Part shown: positions 45,940-60,900 of the stretch, one piece after another
Layout: each line of letters starts with the position of its first letter
How positions within the stretch are numbered: position 1 is the stretch's first letter
DNA from: Colias croceus
Lineage: Eukaryota > Arthropoda > Insecta > Lepidoptera > Pieridae
Direction: 5' to 3'
Assembly (NCBI RefSeq): GCF_905220415.1
Contig: NC_059553.1
Coordinates: 2,070,501-2,134,500, forward strand
DNA length: 64,000 bases
Translations under genes and position numbers: made by a program
The notes under the pieces: generated by a model
Told to the model about the DNA's origin: nothing
Seen by the model: only the letters and a program-made list of their open reading frames with translations
The model's database searches: none

Positions 45940-48900
45940 TTATTTCTTCTTAGCTGGAATCATCATCGCCATTGCCGTAGTCACTGTAAACGAAAAAGAC
46001 GATTATTTATAAATAATAATTTTCTGTTCTGTGTTAGATTATTAAGATGTATATTTTTGTAGATGGTGGCAAATAAAACGCTTTCTATTTCTATTTCCAT
46101 TATAATTATGGTTTTTAATAAATTTAAATTCATCAGACTAATTATTTGATGATAAGGGACAAAAGATTATTTAGCATTCAGTTAAAAGAATCTTTTGAAT
46201 ATAAGTAATCTGAAATTGTTTATTGTAGCGTCTGTAAATCCGACTATTTTGATCTTTCTCTGTTAATTAGCTGCTTCATTATTTTTTTACTCCTTTCATC
46301 TATTTGATTTTGAAGATGATAATTATTTAGTGATAATAATATAAAAATGTTAATAAAAGTGTATAAGTTAGGAATAAATTGAGTCGCAATGAAGAGTGCT
46401 ATGCAATACTTGTAACAGATTACAATTTTAGTAATTATTGAAGTGAAACTTCTGTAGGCGCGTTGAGAGTAAAATTTCAAGTTCACGTCATGGCAATACC
46501 GTCACATCATGGAGTAAAGCGACAATTTTGGTATTTTTGAATTTTGTCAAAGAAGTTTCACTTCTGACAAGTGTGCTCGGCCCGAACGCTCTTTTTTCCA
46601 AGATAGCGATTATTCTAAAGGTCTCTTACCAGCCACAATAGCAGCTAATGCGAAAAATGGTACCGCACAGCCCATGTCCAGAAGAATCGGGAAAACAACA
46701 TTCCCTACTACAATACCGGTTCGTCCAATCGTCATTACTATTGACATGGCTAGCGATCTGAAAGAGAAAATATAAATTTTATATTTTGAGTAATTTTACT
46801 GATGTACAAACGAAAATCGCCTTTGGAAAGGTCTTAAAAATAACTGAGTGGTGTTTAATGGTAATTAACACCTTATTTTCACGGCAGTAAAGTCTATTGT
46901 ATCGCTAACTTTGAACTTTGTTGCTGTTACTAAAACTCTGCCTTATATACGCGTAGGTAGAGTTTTGCTTCGGACACTATTCGAGCGGGATTATTAGTCT
47001 ATTTGTTTAATGTTAAGTATATTAGATACAAATATACGCTGCGAGGTTTTGTTCAAACACTTTTTATCCAGCTAGATTTCTTTTAGAAGTACATTTGTGT
47101 TTTTCAATTATTTGCCTTTATTTTTAATGGATAGCTAGCAATTGTTGTTAATGGATAGCTAGCAATTTTGTTACTTTACAGATATTTCAAATACTGCCAA
47201 TGCCAATAAATTTGAATGAATTTAATCCTATTTAAAATATCATGTGTATATATTGTAATATGCTCCATTTATCACTTAACTTTAAATATTTTATATTTTT
47301 TTAATAGTTTTACTAACTAATTTCTAATTAAATTACCAACTAAATTAAAATTTAAAATGGACTCCTAACCTTAACTTCATCAGTCCACTAATTCGATTGA
47401 CTGTTCATTTTCAGAGTAATTAATCAAATTGATATAATCTTTCGTGTTTCACTTATTTACATCGTTAATCACTCGGAGGCAAAAAATATGAATATTATTT
47501 ATAAAGAGATTAGTCAGCCGCGCGTTACGTTCGTAATATTAATTTGTTGGAAGCGAAAATGACTGATGCTTAAGCTTAGTTGTGACATGAGCCGATTTCC
47601 CTAAAATTGAACTATATTTTATATCACTGTTTGATGTTTTAGAAGGTAATTTTTTATATTATGATTATTTTGAATTAGATAATAATTATTTATAATACAG
47701 GGTGTCCCACCGTCGGTAATCTAAGCTCAATGGAGGTTATAGTTGTGCATACGCTGAGTACGTAAAAAAAACTTATAAAATTCCAGATGCATTTTTTTTT
47801 TCAAATAGATGAATTCTTAATACTCTTTGTGTACACTCCTAACAAGCAACCCGCCCAACTTTGCCACCCACACATGAGCTATTGTTTAAGATTATGTTTT
47901 CATAGACAAAATGCTCACATTAGAGAAGCAGTATATTATGTCGGCTGCGCGAAGCTAGAGAAGAAAACATGGATTTTCAGGAAAAATTTAGCAAAAAGTT
48001 TTGGCGTAATTTTGTTGTTTATGTATTTTTTACGTGATCAGTGTATGCAAAACTACATGTCCCTTCGCGCTTAGTATACCGATAGTGGGACACCCTGTTT
48101 AATAAGAATCCTGTTTTACACACCAAACACTACTTATATAAAAAAAAATCATAAAGAAGATTTTTATTCTTCTTTCAATCATATTTTGATTGTTTCGTTT
48201 TTTAATTCAATTTTCTAAGTAAAGGAGAAAACTATAAACCAATAAATTGTTTTTCATATCATACTAAATTAATTCTTTATAACTTTATAATATTAACAAA
48301 GGAAACAATATTTATTTATTTATTTATTTATTTATTTACAATATGAATATAAATTTACAATATGAACGGTTCAAGTGTTGCAACGAATATTAGTAAAATA
48401 ATTACATCTATAATGGCTTCTCAACTTTTCGACTCATTCTTAATCGCTTCAGAAATCAAAAGAATACTATGTTCAAAGAAATTTCTTATAACAAAGAACT
48501 TCGAGTCTATTGTCGTACAGATTTAAGTTCCCAGAATGAAACACTTTAAGGTGAAACTTTATTAAAATGAGAGTTGAAATCAAATTAAAAATTAAGCGAC
48601 AGATTCTTTTAGATGCAGTTTTGAGTATTCTATCCGTTTGAACAGAAAGGGATATTTTTTGGATATATTTCAGCTTGTTAAATTTGATTTCTGAAATTAT
48701 TTATTCGTTTGACATTTGACATAAATATTCACCTCGTGAATTGTTTAACAGAGTCAATATTTTTGTCCAGGATAATATTTATAGACTTGAATATAGTAGG
48801 TATGTGTATTACCTAAAACAGGTACGACACAAGAGTCTATAGTCTCTTAAGTTTATTCAACGATTTATTTAAATATCTTTAGCACGGATATTAATTGATA

Positions 48901-51900
48901 TTTACTTTATATTTAAAGACAGAACATCTCCCTCATCTCAGAAGGGCAAAGTTTAATAAAAATAAATATATGATTACAAAAGTTCATCAGGTATGATATT
49001 TGCTGAACTATACGTATCCGTGGAAGTCAATTAAAAGTTGACTCAGAGAGATATTTACGGATTATGCTAATAATATCTTGGAGTTTAATCTTCTTTAGCA
49101 TATCTACAGATAAGGTTACACGTGGTTATCTTTTATACATAAAAATGAATGCCTATTTCCCTTGGTCGTATTAAGTGTGCAAAACTAGACCACTTTCAAT
49201 AATTATATTTTTTTTCGTGTTCGTTATTGCCAGAAGAAGAATGGTATAAAGGAAAACTTCAAGAAAATTGCGCATAAAAAATGCGTAAACTTAACGCCTA
49301 TATTTAAAAATTCACGGGTTTCACTATTCACTCTATCATATTCACTAAATCTAAAGAACTCACCGTATGTTAGTTGGAAAATACTCCAGAACCATCGTCT
49401 GCGTTAAACTAGCCATCACTTGAGAGACAGCCACATCAGTAGAGAATAAAGAGACCATAGCTGTCTTTGAATTGGTCCACCTTAAGGCCATGGTTAGAGC
49501 AATAGCGATTGTACCGCAGATAAGGTAAAGATTCCGTTTACCAAGTTTGTTCACAAGGATTCCGCTGATGACGTAGGGAACGAAACAAATGGTCCCCAAT
49601 ATAACATTGTTGATGTACGTTTCTGTACCACTGCGTGCCTGGGAAATGATAATAATCAGACTATTATAAATCAGAATATAGCATATAAAAAGTCACAAGT
49701 CTACTTGAATTATGAGTGAGTAATTCAACTAACCGTGCAGAATATTGGAACCACTTTCTGTATATTAATCGTATACATTATACAAGATAGCCACGGTATT
49801 TGTGGAATCATGATTGGTAAATAATTTTATGACAAATTGAATGAACAAAAATAAACTTCCAAAGAAATAATGGTATTAAAATTACCAATATTAAAATGTA
49901 TCTCTGTTTTAATTTACATCGTCAATGCTACTTTATCGCCGGCATTTATCGAATTTTTCTTAACAACTGAAACTGACAGGTACAAACAGGTATTTTAATT
50001 TTGTTAATTTTTAAATACATATTTTCCTATAAAAGTTAACTCGAGGGCAATTGTTTCGAGCTTTATTTTATCGCTATATTTACGCTACGTGATGCTACTC
50101 TAAGCATTTTATTGACTATTACTACTACATGCTTAAAACAAAGTTTTAAATTAGTTTAAATTAGACTTTAGTCACTTCCCTATGTACGCTCAGAAATTTA
50201 AAACTTGGCAACGGATTTTTTGATAAATAGAATGCTTCTCGAGCAGCCTCGATTTAGTACATTATTAGGTAAGTTTTACACAAAGCGCGTGAAGCAACGA
50301 GAGGAGAGCGAGTTTGTAACGTGATAAATAAATAAATAAAACACTTACAGGTACACAAACATGTTCACTGCTAACGTTATAAGAACGCAGCTTTACATCC
50401 TCCGTGTATGTGTCCAACATAACACACATGTCGGAGGTTTGGCTCGAGTAGTGCTCAAATATGGCTGACAATTGCGGAAACCACATACGCAATACACTGT
50501 AACTGTAAAATAAAAACAAAATTTTAATCTTCAGTTAAAAAATTTTAATAATCGTGCTTTTTGAATCATCAGTTGTTTTAATAATCGTGTATTTTCTAAC
50601 TTAAGGAATAAAATGTACCACTGGAGAAACTTGTTCACACGACACAGGGAATCCTAGTGTGGGAGCTAGGGTTAATTTCTTAGGATATTATTTCGAAAAA
50701 TAAAATAATCGTTTTATTGTCATTGTTATTTTAAACTTAAGTGAAGAACCCGAAAATAAAGGCAAAGTTGTGGAAACAAAAACGCCTCCAAATTATTTAT
50801 GAAATAAAGCAGTACATTCAAAACTACTTAAAAACTTCGCTTCTTTTTGCAACTTGTCTCTCGTCTCATCAATAATGAAAAAACTTTTTCCAAAAACACT
50901 TAAAACTCCTAAAATGTTGTAACTATACTGTGGACTGAGTTCCAAATATTATTTTCAAGAAGGAGCAATAGATCTTCTATCTCACTATCTACAAGCGTCC
51001 TAAAACCACGAGCTAAAGCTCAAATCTCTCCATTCTCATAAATTTAACCACCTATTTAGGTAAACAAAAGCAATTACAATGTACGATAACAAAGCGTTTT
51101 TGTTATAAATTATGCACATTGTGGATAAAACCACGCAATTATTAAACTCAAATTACTGGTGATAAATCGAGTTTGCGGTCGCTGCACCTGATTTTTATCC
51201 TCATTCTAATGTATTAATAATAGATTTGACATTTTCTAATATTCAATTATTGTAAACTATTCGTATAAATGCAAATCCCAATTGTATATTATTTATTATT
51301 GAAGTGAAACTTCTTTATCGGGGTTGGAAAAAAATTGAGTGTAACATTTTTTCGTTACGTGTGACATTTTACTCCTACAAGCATACGCTTTTTTTTTTTG
51401 TAAGGTGTTTCTCAATGTTAGCCAGAAGGGCTTCTACATTTTAACGCGGACGTGGGGGTGAACTGAAGGTTCACCCTGGTAGCGACATGCACAAGGGCGT
51501 CCCCCCTTGACGGGGATCTCGAACCTCGGCTTGGGCTGTCGCTTGAGTGGAGGAGGCCAGAAGGGCCCTAATCGGACGGGACAAGCATACGCATTGACGA
51601 GACTCCTATAGGTAAAGCGGATGACCATTTGAAAGTGTTGTTGATGAATCTGTATGTTTGTGTGAGTGAGCCGTTTCAAACGTTTAATAGGGAGTTTCGC
51701 TTCGTATTCTGTTGTTATAGTGCTCGTGCAAGACTGGCAATAGTGTGGGGGGATTTGAGGGCATAGGTCTCTCCCCCTCTGAGGTCGAATGAATTACAAA
51801 TTAATATATTGCCCAAATGAAGTTATGAAAATTTATCCAGCTTCCTTGCTTTCATAAAATCAATAATAAAATTGTTATTGTTCAACTGCAAAAAAACGTT

Positions 51901-54900
51901 TTCATATGCATGTTTAATGTGTGCCAATCATTGAGGATACTGCTCTGTAATAAAGTCTTTCGAGATTTAAAAAAAAAAAAAAATCCGTTACGCGCCATCT
52001 TTTTCTTATTCCTACCAGGCGTGATTCGACGTATTTCTGTAAAGTTGCATAAAGTAAATTATTTTTTGAAAAAAAGGTCATAAAGAAGTTTCACTTCTTA
52101 CGTGTGTACACTCGTATACGCACACATTTTTTTTAGTATTAAGAATTGGTTGATCGTCTTCTCTTACGTATTTTAGAGTATTTCATTCATTTATCAAGAT
52201 GATATTGTTATGTATTTGGAATCTCCATGCAGATTAGTCGAATATTTATTCGTAATAGTTGCTATGAAACTCAACTAAATTTTGCTTGATTGGGATATAA
52301 TTTCGACCACCTATATATCGTTTTGACTAACTACTTATTTTTACAATGACTCATTTTCAAACTATTTTATCTACACTAATATTATAAAGGGGAAAACTTT
52401 GTTTGTTTGATTGTAATGAATAGGCTCATAAACTACTAGACCGATTTTGATGAAATTTGGCACAGACAATCTTTAGACCCTGAGAAAAAACATAGGTTAC
52501 ATTTTATTGTAAAATATGTACCACGGGCGAAGCCGGGGCGGACCGCTAGTCCCCAATAAATAAGCTACTCACAAAATCCTTATAAATACTTACAGTTTCA
52601 TAGAAATGAAGTTCAATATACAGAAAAGTATCAAAAACCACAGCAAAGGTCTCTGAAACATTGGTTTGATGTTATGTAATCCGGTCGTGAGTTGACTCTT
52701 GATTGATGTGTGTTCTTCAGACTTCTCATTGAAGGCATGCTTATTTTTGTCTTTCCACAAGTCTTTATACTGTAAATATAATATAATATTAAATAGTGGA
52801 AATATTTGTGTTTTTGTATGTGTGTTTGTAATGTTTACATACAAAAACTACTGAACTAATTTTACAAATTGAACGAATATAATATTCGTTCAATTTGTAA
52901 AATTCTCGGTAATAATTACCGAGAGAGAGAGCACGGGCCGTATTATGACCTCTTATTTCCAGACAGTTTATATTATTTATTTATTACGCCCTGAATTGAA
53001 CTGACTGGCAAATGCATATTATGATTGCAATCACTAGCCATTTAATAAGCAATAATATAAATTTGCCATTCAGTTCAATTCACGGCGTAAACTGTCTGGT
53101 AATAAGATGTCATAAGACGGCCCCAGAGTTTGCCAATAAAACAATGTTAACACTAGAGTATGAGTTTGGAAACTTAATACTAGGAAACATGTGTTGTTTA
53201 ACATCTTCTTATCTTATCTTGCTAATATTATAAATGCGAAAGTTTGTGAGGATGTGTGTGTGTTTGTTACTCTTTCACGCAAATACTACTGAACCGATTA
53301 CAATGAAATTTAGCACACATATAGAAGGTAACTTGGCTTAACACATAGGATAGGTTTTATCCCGGAAATCTCACGGGAACGGGAACTGTGCGGGTTTTTT
53401 TTTTAAAATAAAAATAATCTTTCCGCGGGCGGAAAGCTAGTGTTCTTATATATTATCTTTGTACAAATACATATATCGCTTTGTTGATACTACACGCTAT
53501 ACTAATCATGTCTAATTTTCATCGAGCAAATATTAAACTTATTATTTAACTGAAATGTGTTTGTTTACATGGTTAGATAATTAAAATCATCAAACTTCTC
53601 AGGTTTCGTAATTTTTAGTTGTTTACCGTAATCATAATAAGCGATTTACATTAATTAAAAACTTTACTTCGCAAAACAAGTAATATAACACAATTTACAT
53701 TTGAAATGTGATCATATCACGAATTTCCTTACAACAAAATTGGGTCACACTGATATCGATTGTATCCCAAACGTACTTAATGATCCGACAAAGCTCATGT
53801 CTTATAGCAGTATCATTGCCAGTGTGGGAAAGGGATGGCGCTATACTACTTATATAGCGCTCTCCTTTTTCCAAACTGGAATTAATACTGCTTTAACACA
53901 TCTTGGTACGAGTTGATCTCAGAAGCGAAAAACTGTAACTTCCACGCTTGTATAACTTCATTATAATATTATATTAATGAGATTTTATGGCTCTGATTCG
54001 TAAATTAAATGCCGATCGTTTTGAGGAAATTAATTTGGTTAATTATAATAAATTAATGGTGGTAAGGACATTGACAATTTAAATTTAATTTTGGTAAGGT
54101 ATGATGTCTCTGATACATTTTGATTATGAAATATATAAAGAAGGAATAAAGAGAATAATATTATTAATGACATACATTAAGGAAATAAAATATGGGGTAA
54201 TTGTAGTATTCCAAACATAATATTTTCTCGTCGCCTGTCAACGTTTGTTTTATAACTATAGTCGATGAATAAAAGATGGCATGCCTCAATATTGGCTCCA
54301 GAAATAAAAGTAAGGCTTTGATATGATAATTATATGGAAAGATATACTATATATACATACAGATATGATTCCGTAGGACATAAATATATCATTTCACACT
54401 TTATAAGTACTTGTAAATAGATAAAATCTAAAGATATAATAATTATATCCACTACTTATTATTATAGTATAAAACAAAGTCGCTTTCTCTGTCCCTAATC
54501 TTTAAAACTACGCAACTGATTTTGATGCGGTTTTTTTTAAATAGATACAGTGATCCAAGAGGGAGGTTTTAGTATATAATTTATTAGGTTTTATACAAAG
54601 CGGGCGAAGTCGCGGGCGGTAGAGCAAGAGACAAACATATCGTTCTGTGAATTAATACGGTTGCAATAAATCTTATTTTTGTTTGTTTATTTGTAGTTTT
54701 TTATTTTGTAATTTTGGTTACCCCAATACATTTAGCCCATTTCACATCATTCAAGACTTGCATACATTATAATCGAAAATATGTACCAAAACCGTCTGTT
54801 ACACAGTCAATCGTCAATAAAAAGGGCTTAATAATTTACGTAGCGTGTCTCCTCGTGGCACTAAATCGTGATTGCCGATGTCTGTGAATTATGAAATGGG

Positions 54901-57900
54901 ATTATGGAAAAGATTTATACAATCTAAAGAACATGCGGTATTTATCGTTGATTTTAGTGAAGGTCGTTGGTATTTTGAATATTATGTACCTACCTATATT
55001 TATAATTTTTATTAGGAAATACTACTTAAGGCTTATATTGTAAGCGTGATAGGTAACTAATGGATGGATGTTTATATACTTTTTCAGATAGAAACGGCTA
55101 ATCAAATCTAGATGAAATTAGGGAAAGATATAAGCAAAACAGTTAACTAGCTAAGCTATTGTATTTCTTTATATTCTATTTATTGATATTTATTAAACAA
55201 ATATTAATAAATAGAATAAGCCTATGTCCCTGCGGTGGAAGTCCTGAAATGCTGGAATGATCACAATGATGATGAAACAAATATTATTTTTTTGTTTCAG
55301 GTACGTTCACGGAGAACAGAAGACTAACTGCTGCAATTTTTAAGGATCTCAACAGGATTAAAACCTGCACCATTTTAATAAATATTATTTTAATGAAGTG
55401 ACCATAAGAAAGCTGCATGTTTATAGAATAGCACAGACTACATAATACATTATTTACGCGATCAATAAGCACAGCTGGTACTAGCACCTAGTATATTCAT
55501 TATGCAGGGTAGTATAGGCAGTATAGGTATAATATTATATACAAAGAACAGCCGCTTTAAAAGAACCGTTTAACTTAACCACGTTCAATCCACAAACAAG
55601 AAATAGGCTCATTAACAAAAAATAAACAAATCGCTCACAGATAACAGTGTTCGGTAGACACAACAAATCCGGCTATTATCCTACCAAATTGGAAGTCGTT
55701 AATTCTGTTACGTGTCGGTGTGACAGGCGGACATTTTTTCTTGATTACACTATACCACGCCAAAGTGAAATTCTTTGGAATAGCTAATGAAATTAAATCG
55801 GACGCGGTTAAATTATCAATTTTCTTGGATTGAGGGTTGATTTTTAATCTTTTTGGCTATGGGACGAATGATAAAGTTTTTAACGAAGTTTTGGTAAGTT
55901 AAGAAATTAGCGTATTTTTAAATAGATTGGAATTTGAAATACGTAATTTATACGGAGCAAAAACGCATATTAAGTGTCGCAGTTATGTTCTCTACATTAA
56001 GAAGAAAATCAATTATCATATTAAAAATATTGTAAGAACAATAATTCAAAATACATATTGATAAGCATATATTTTGACAAAACTTATTTTTCTATTTTTA
56101 CAGCATAAACCATACGTATATAATTATTATAAAGAATCTTCATAGTATCGTGATAAAACCAACTATCACACCGATTATTCGCTCAAACTACCAAAACTTT
56201 CTACCTTTCAAATAGCCAATTAATATCATGAACCACAAAAACAGCAATCTAAACGTTTCAGTGATGAAAAACTTATAAATTATAGTCGTAGTAAACTTCA
56301 TATCGCTTAAGTTAGCCAAATGGGATATAAAAACACGATTTAGTTGGTCCTAGGGTTCCCAAATTAAATATAAAAATTCTGTAAGTATAAGTACTGAAGT
56401 ATATTTTGATGAAAAAGCTTGACATTTTTATATACTCGAAAAATATCGTCTTATAAAATGGATATAAATGAACGAAAATATTTTATTTTGTCTGAGTGAG
56501 GATCGCTTTTTTTATTTTTCTATCAGAACATGAAATAATATTAGAAAATACTTTAAATAAATGTTAAATAACAGAGACAGTCGTATCTGAAAATTGATAT
56601 CGATATAGTTATTGTATTTATTTTATCGATTGGTTACAAAAAATGCTTTTTTTACCTACTTATTAAATTTTTGTACCTACATATTTGGTTTTCAAGACAA
56701 AATAGTCACCATTTCTATATTTTTAATTAATTCAATGTCAAACTATTTTGTATCAGGTTTAAGACACTTCTATTCTGGATAAAATAAATATTTTATCCGA
56801 ATTATCCTGAAATTTCTAAACGAAATTATCTCAATAATTTATCCCTAAATTTTCAAACGTCTGGCAACCCTAACCGGACCAGCAATTACGTAATCGCCAA
56901 GGTGATTCTGGATGATGGCCAACAATTTTTTGGTTTGAGGAAACCGCGAGATAGTGCACTTTGTTACACCTAAAGCGGCAATTTACTTCAAAATAAAGGA
57001 AGAACTCGCTTTTTATTAGTATGGTAAATGTGTGTCTGATGATTGAACTTTTTTATTAATTTTCTTTTCATCCTACTCTATCAGTATGTGTGTTTTGGTC
57101 TAATATATTTCTTGTAATGTATTTTTGAATAGTATACTTCTTGGACATCATCGGAAAAGAAAGTCACAAAGAAATAAACAAAGTCTTTATCGTCATTTTA
57201 ACAATAACTTAGTGCCCTTACGCACTAGCGGTTAACCGCGGGGGCGGCTAACCGCGCGGTTAGCCGCTTTCCCATTTTAATATGCAACCGCTTTTATGAT
57301 TAGTGCGTACAATCATAAGCGGTTGCATATTAAAATGGGAAAGCGGCTAACCGCGCGGTTAGCCGCCCCCGCGGTTAACCGCTAGTGCGTAAGGGCACTT
57401 AGGAAAAACGTAGCTGTATATCACAGAAGAAATTACATAATCGCGTCAATAGTTTCACAAATTACTTCCAAACAACACAGCTTGATCTCTACACAATTTA
57501 GTTACACAATATGTTTAGTCTCAACAAACAAATCACACCCCTGAAACAGGGAGCATTAGTAAATAATTCCGAAAACAATTAAGCCAACTTACCTTAAATG
57601 TATCGGCTGGTTTCCTCGTGTTTTCCTTGTAAACCTTAATAAGAACTTCCCTGGCTTTATCGTACTGATGTTGAGTGATGTAATACATTGGGCTCTCTGG
57701 TAGTAAAGCGTAGGAGATGCAAGCCATACACGACCATAAAGATAGTATTAAGAAGTAGTAGTTCCATGTGTGGAGGACTGAAAAGATGATAAATATGTCA
57801 AATATGTAATTTTATCATTTTTTTGTAATATTTTAAATGCGTGTGTGTTTCAAGGCGATATTTTGGAGGCTCATTTCTATGGGTTTCATACATTCTGACC

Positions 57901-60900
57901 ACGAGCAATTGGTAGATGTCACTTGACGTCAAAATTTTTTGGTTCTAGCACATCAACTCCGTAGTTTGCCTTCATAAAATGCAACTGTGGTTTACTATTT
58001 ACACCAGTAGGCAGTAAACTACACGTGCACATCAATTGAAATTTTAAATTTAATTTTAATATATACTATCTATCTTTTTTAGCTTTGAAATCATATTTTT
58101 TTTGGTCAGAGATAAATTAAAATTTCGATTGCGACCTTTACTACCAAGCCACAGCTTGAGTTTATATTACACGAGAATAGAAAAAATGTACGTATAATTA
58201 ATAATTCTAAGAACAGTTTTGGGTGTTGCACTAATAATTTTAATAAAACAAACCACCTTTATTTTTCAAACTATATTTCGTAATCATATTCATGGAACCA
58301 ACAGCAAATATCTAAGTATGTTACGCTACTCGTTTAGAATACTTACCACGAAGAAATATGAGTACAATTATTCTTCACATGTTTGTGACAGCCATATTTG
58401 ATAACTACGCCCTAGGCACCACTGGCTGTCTAGATGTCATGTAATTTACAGACAGAATGAAATATGAGTCGCATCATGTCATAACGATGAAGGCGGATTT
58501 TAGTAACAAGTTAAGAGGATTATACATAAGAATGTATTACGAAAAACCAAGGTATAGGTAAACCAGAATCTGATGGCAATTATGGAAATCAAAATTTTGA
58601 GTGTGCAACCCTAGGGAAAATGGACTGAATGATCTTGATACTGCTTATTTTTTATTTTGTCCTCAATATCATTAGTCACATTACATAAGTGGACAATACT
58701 GTACTTAATAATGAGATATCCACTTAATATTATGTAGGTATATACTTACATGTATAATATAGGTACAATTATACATATTACTTTTATACAGGTAATACAT
58801 ATTATTATTTACATATACCTATATCTGTATATTCATTACGAGTATGCCATGTGAAAATATCGATATTATAATGATAATGTAGATCAAAACTGCTCATAAT
58901 TTTTTATTAAATAAAATAAAAATGTTTATTTTCGTAAGTATTAAGAGATACACACATTATAAAATTGACTTGGACAGCTTGGACTTGAAGAATAGCCGTA
59001 TTGGAAACTCCTGTAATAAGTTTTCATAAAATTATATTCTTATCAACAAACAATATTATAGTTACCTACATATAATACTTTTTAATCTATAGTATCAAAA
59101 TGGGTAAGTCCAATTTACCCATTAAATTTTCAAAATTGAAAATTGTGATGTGTTGGACCCTTCTTCATCAAATGTTTTTCTATACACATTATAAACAACA
59201 CCTCTTGCTTGTGATCGCAGCGGCTTTTTCAACATTTTCGAAGATTTTTTAGACAAAATCCTAAAAATTATTCATCAACTGCAAAAAAGACAAATAATTT
59301 GACAACCAATTTGATAGTTGTCAAATAAGTTGCCACATGAAAATCTTTTATTTCTTAAATATAAATATGCCATCAGATTCTGGTAGACCTATAAAACCCA
59401 TCTAAAGCTTAATCTACACTCATAAAGCTGAAGAGTGTTTACTTGAATGCGAAATCTTAGGAACTACTTGGTCCATTTTGAAGAAATATTTCAGTGTTAG
59501 ATAGCCTATTTATTGAGGAAGATTCTATCTATACCTATCTATCAACACGCTAAAACCAATAGGAGCGAAGCAATGCGGGTAAAACGCGGGGCACAGCTAG
59601 AATATATTTATAAAATGATCAAATGCTTCTTTGGTAATTAATTATTTGTTAATGATAATGATATATTGATATTTATTCGTATACCTGATAGTCTGGTACG
59701 ATGAAATAGCTTTTAAACTTGAATTTATCTCCTCAAATTTATCGTCAAAACAATAGCACGAAAATTATGTTAAGTCTATTACAAACATTCCTCAAACATT
59801 ATATTGCTAATTTTCATGCAAATTATATTTAATTGAGAGCTTAATAAATTGAGAAGAAGTAACAATATCTGATCGAATTATAAAGTTAATTTTGTTTACA
59901 AAATATAACAGTGATTTATTCTTAACACTATTCAACCAGACGCTTCAAATAATGTAAATCGAGCTCGTTTGCAAACATATGGATGGTCTTGGGCCTTGGC
60001 AGTGACTTATAAAATTGTCAAGTTATAATACTCCTTGATACAAGAACTCAGATCTTCAGAACTGTCTTTCTACATTTATATTAAAAAGTCGAATTTGAAT
60101 GTTTGTTCTATTATTGATAATGCAGTTCATGTTTCTTCATTAATATTTTAATTAAAGAGAAATTATTAAAAAAATTAAACGTTTATTGCAGAGCTAGCAA
60201 AAGGTGAGCTTCTTGATATTAAGTGGCCATAACCTCCATAATAAGTATTATTTTGTAGTATTTAAATATTTGCCGCTAACCAAAAAACAAGTGATTGGCA
60301 AAAGACAAAAAATGTCTACCAAAGAACTGTAAGCAAAACCCGATGGAAAAATATACAGGGAAAATTCCGACACGAGAATGGATTGAAGAGTTTTTTTTAC
60401 AAAACCAACGAAATCGAAGTGATTGTAACACTGCGCTTATTGGATAAGTTTTGGCAGAAAAAAGAAACCGCATCTGGTGTGTATTGGAGGATTTGGGTTA
60501 TCATGTAATTTTGTTTCTTGTGTGGATAGATATTGTAATATAAACTTCCACACCACAGGTCATTTTTAACTTATCAGGGAAGTTCCAAGCCTGTTCTAAC
60601 CACACACCCATCTATACTAATATCATAAAGCTGAAGAGTTTGTCTGTTTGTTTGAACGAGTCTATCTACTAGTCCGATTTGAAAAATTCTTTTGGTGTTA
60701 GATACCCCATTTATCGGGTAAAACCGCGGAGCACAGTTAAAAATTTACATAATATTGAATTCTAATCTATGAATAGGTGAGGATCATATCAATGCTTTTG
60801 AAATTATCTTAATTACACGTTTATTCTTCTTATTTATATCGATTTTTTAATGGTTTAGCAGCTTTGTGCGCGGTACGGTTTTAATTGGTAGCCTCCTGAC

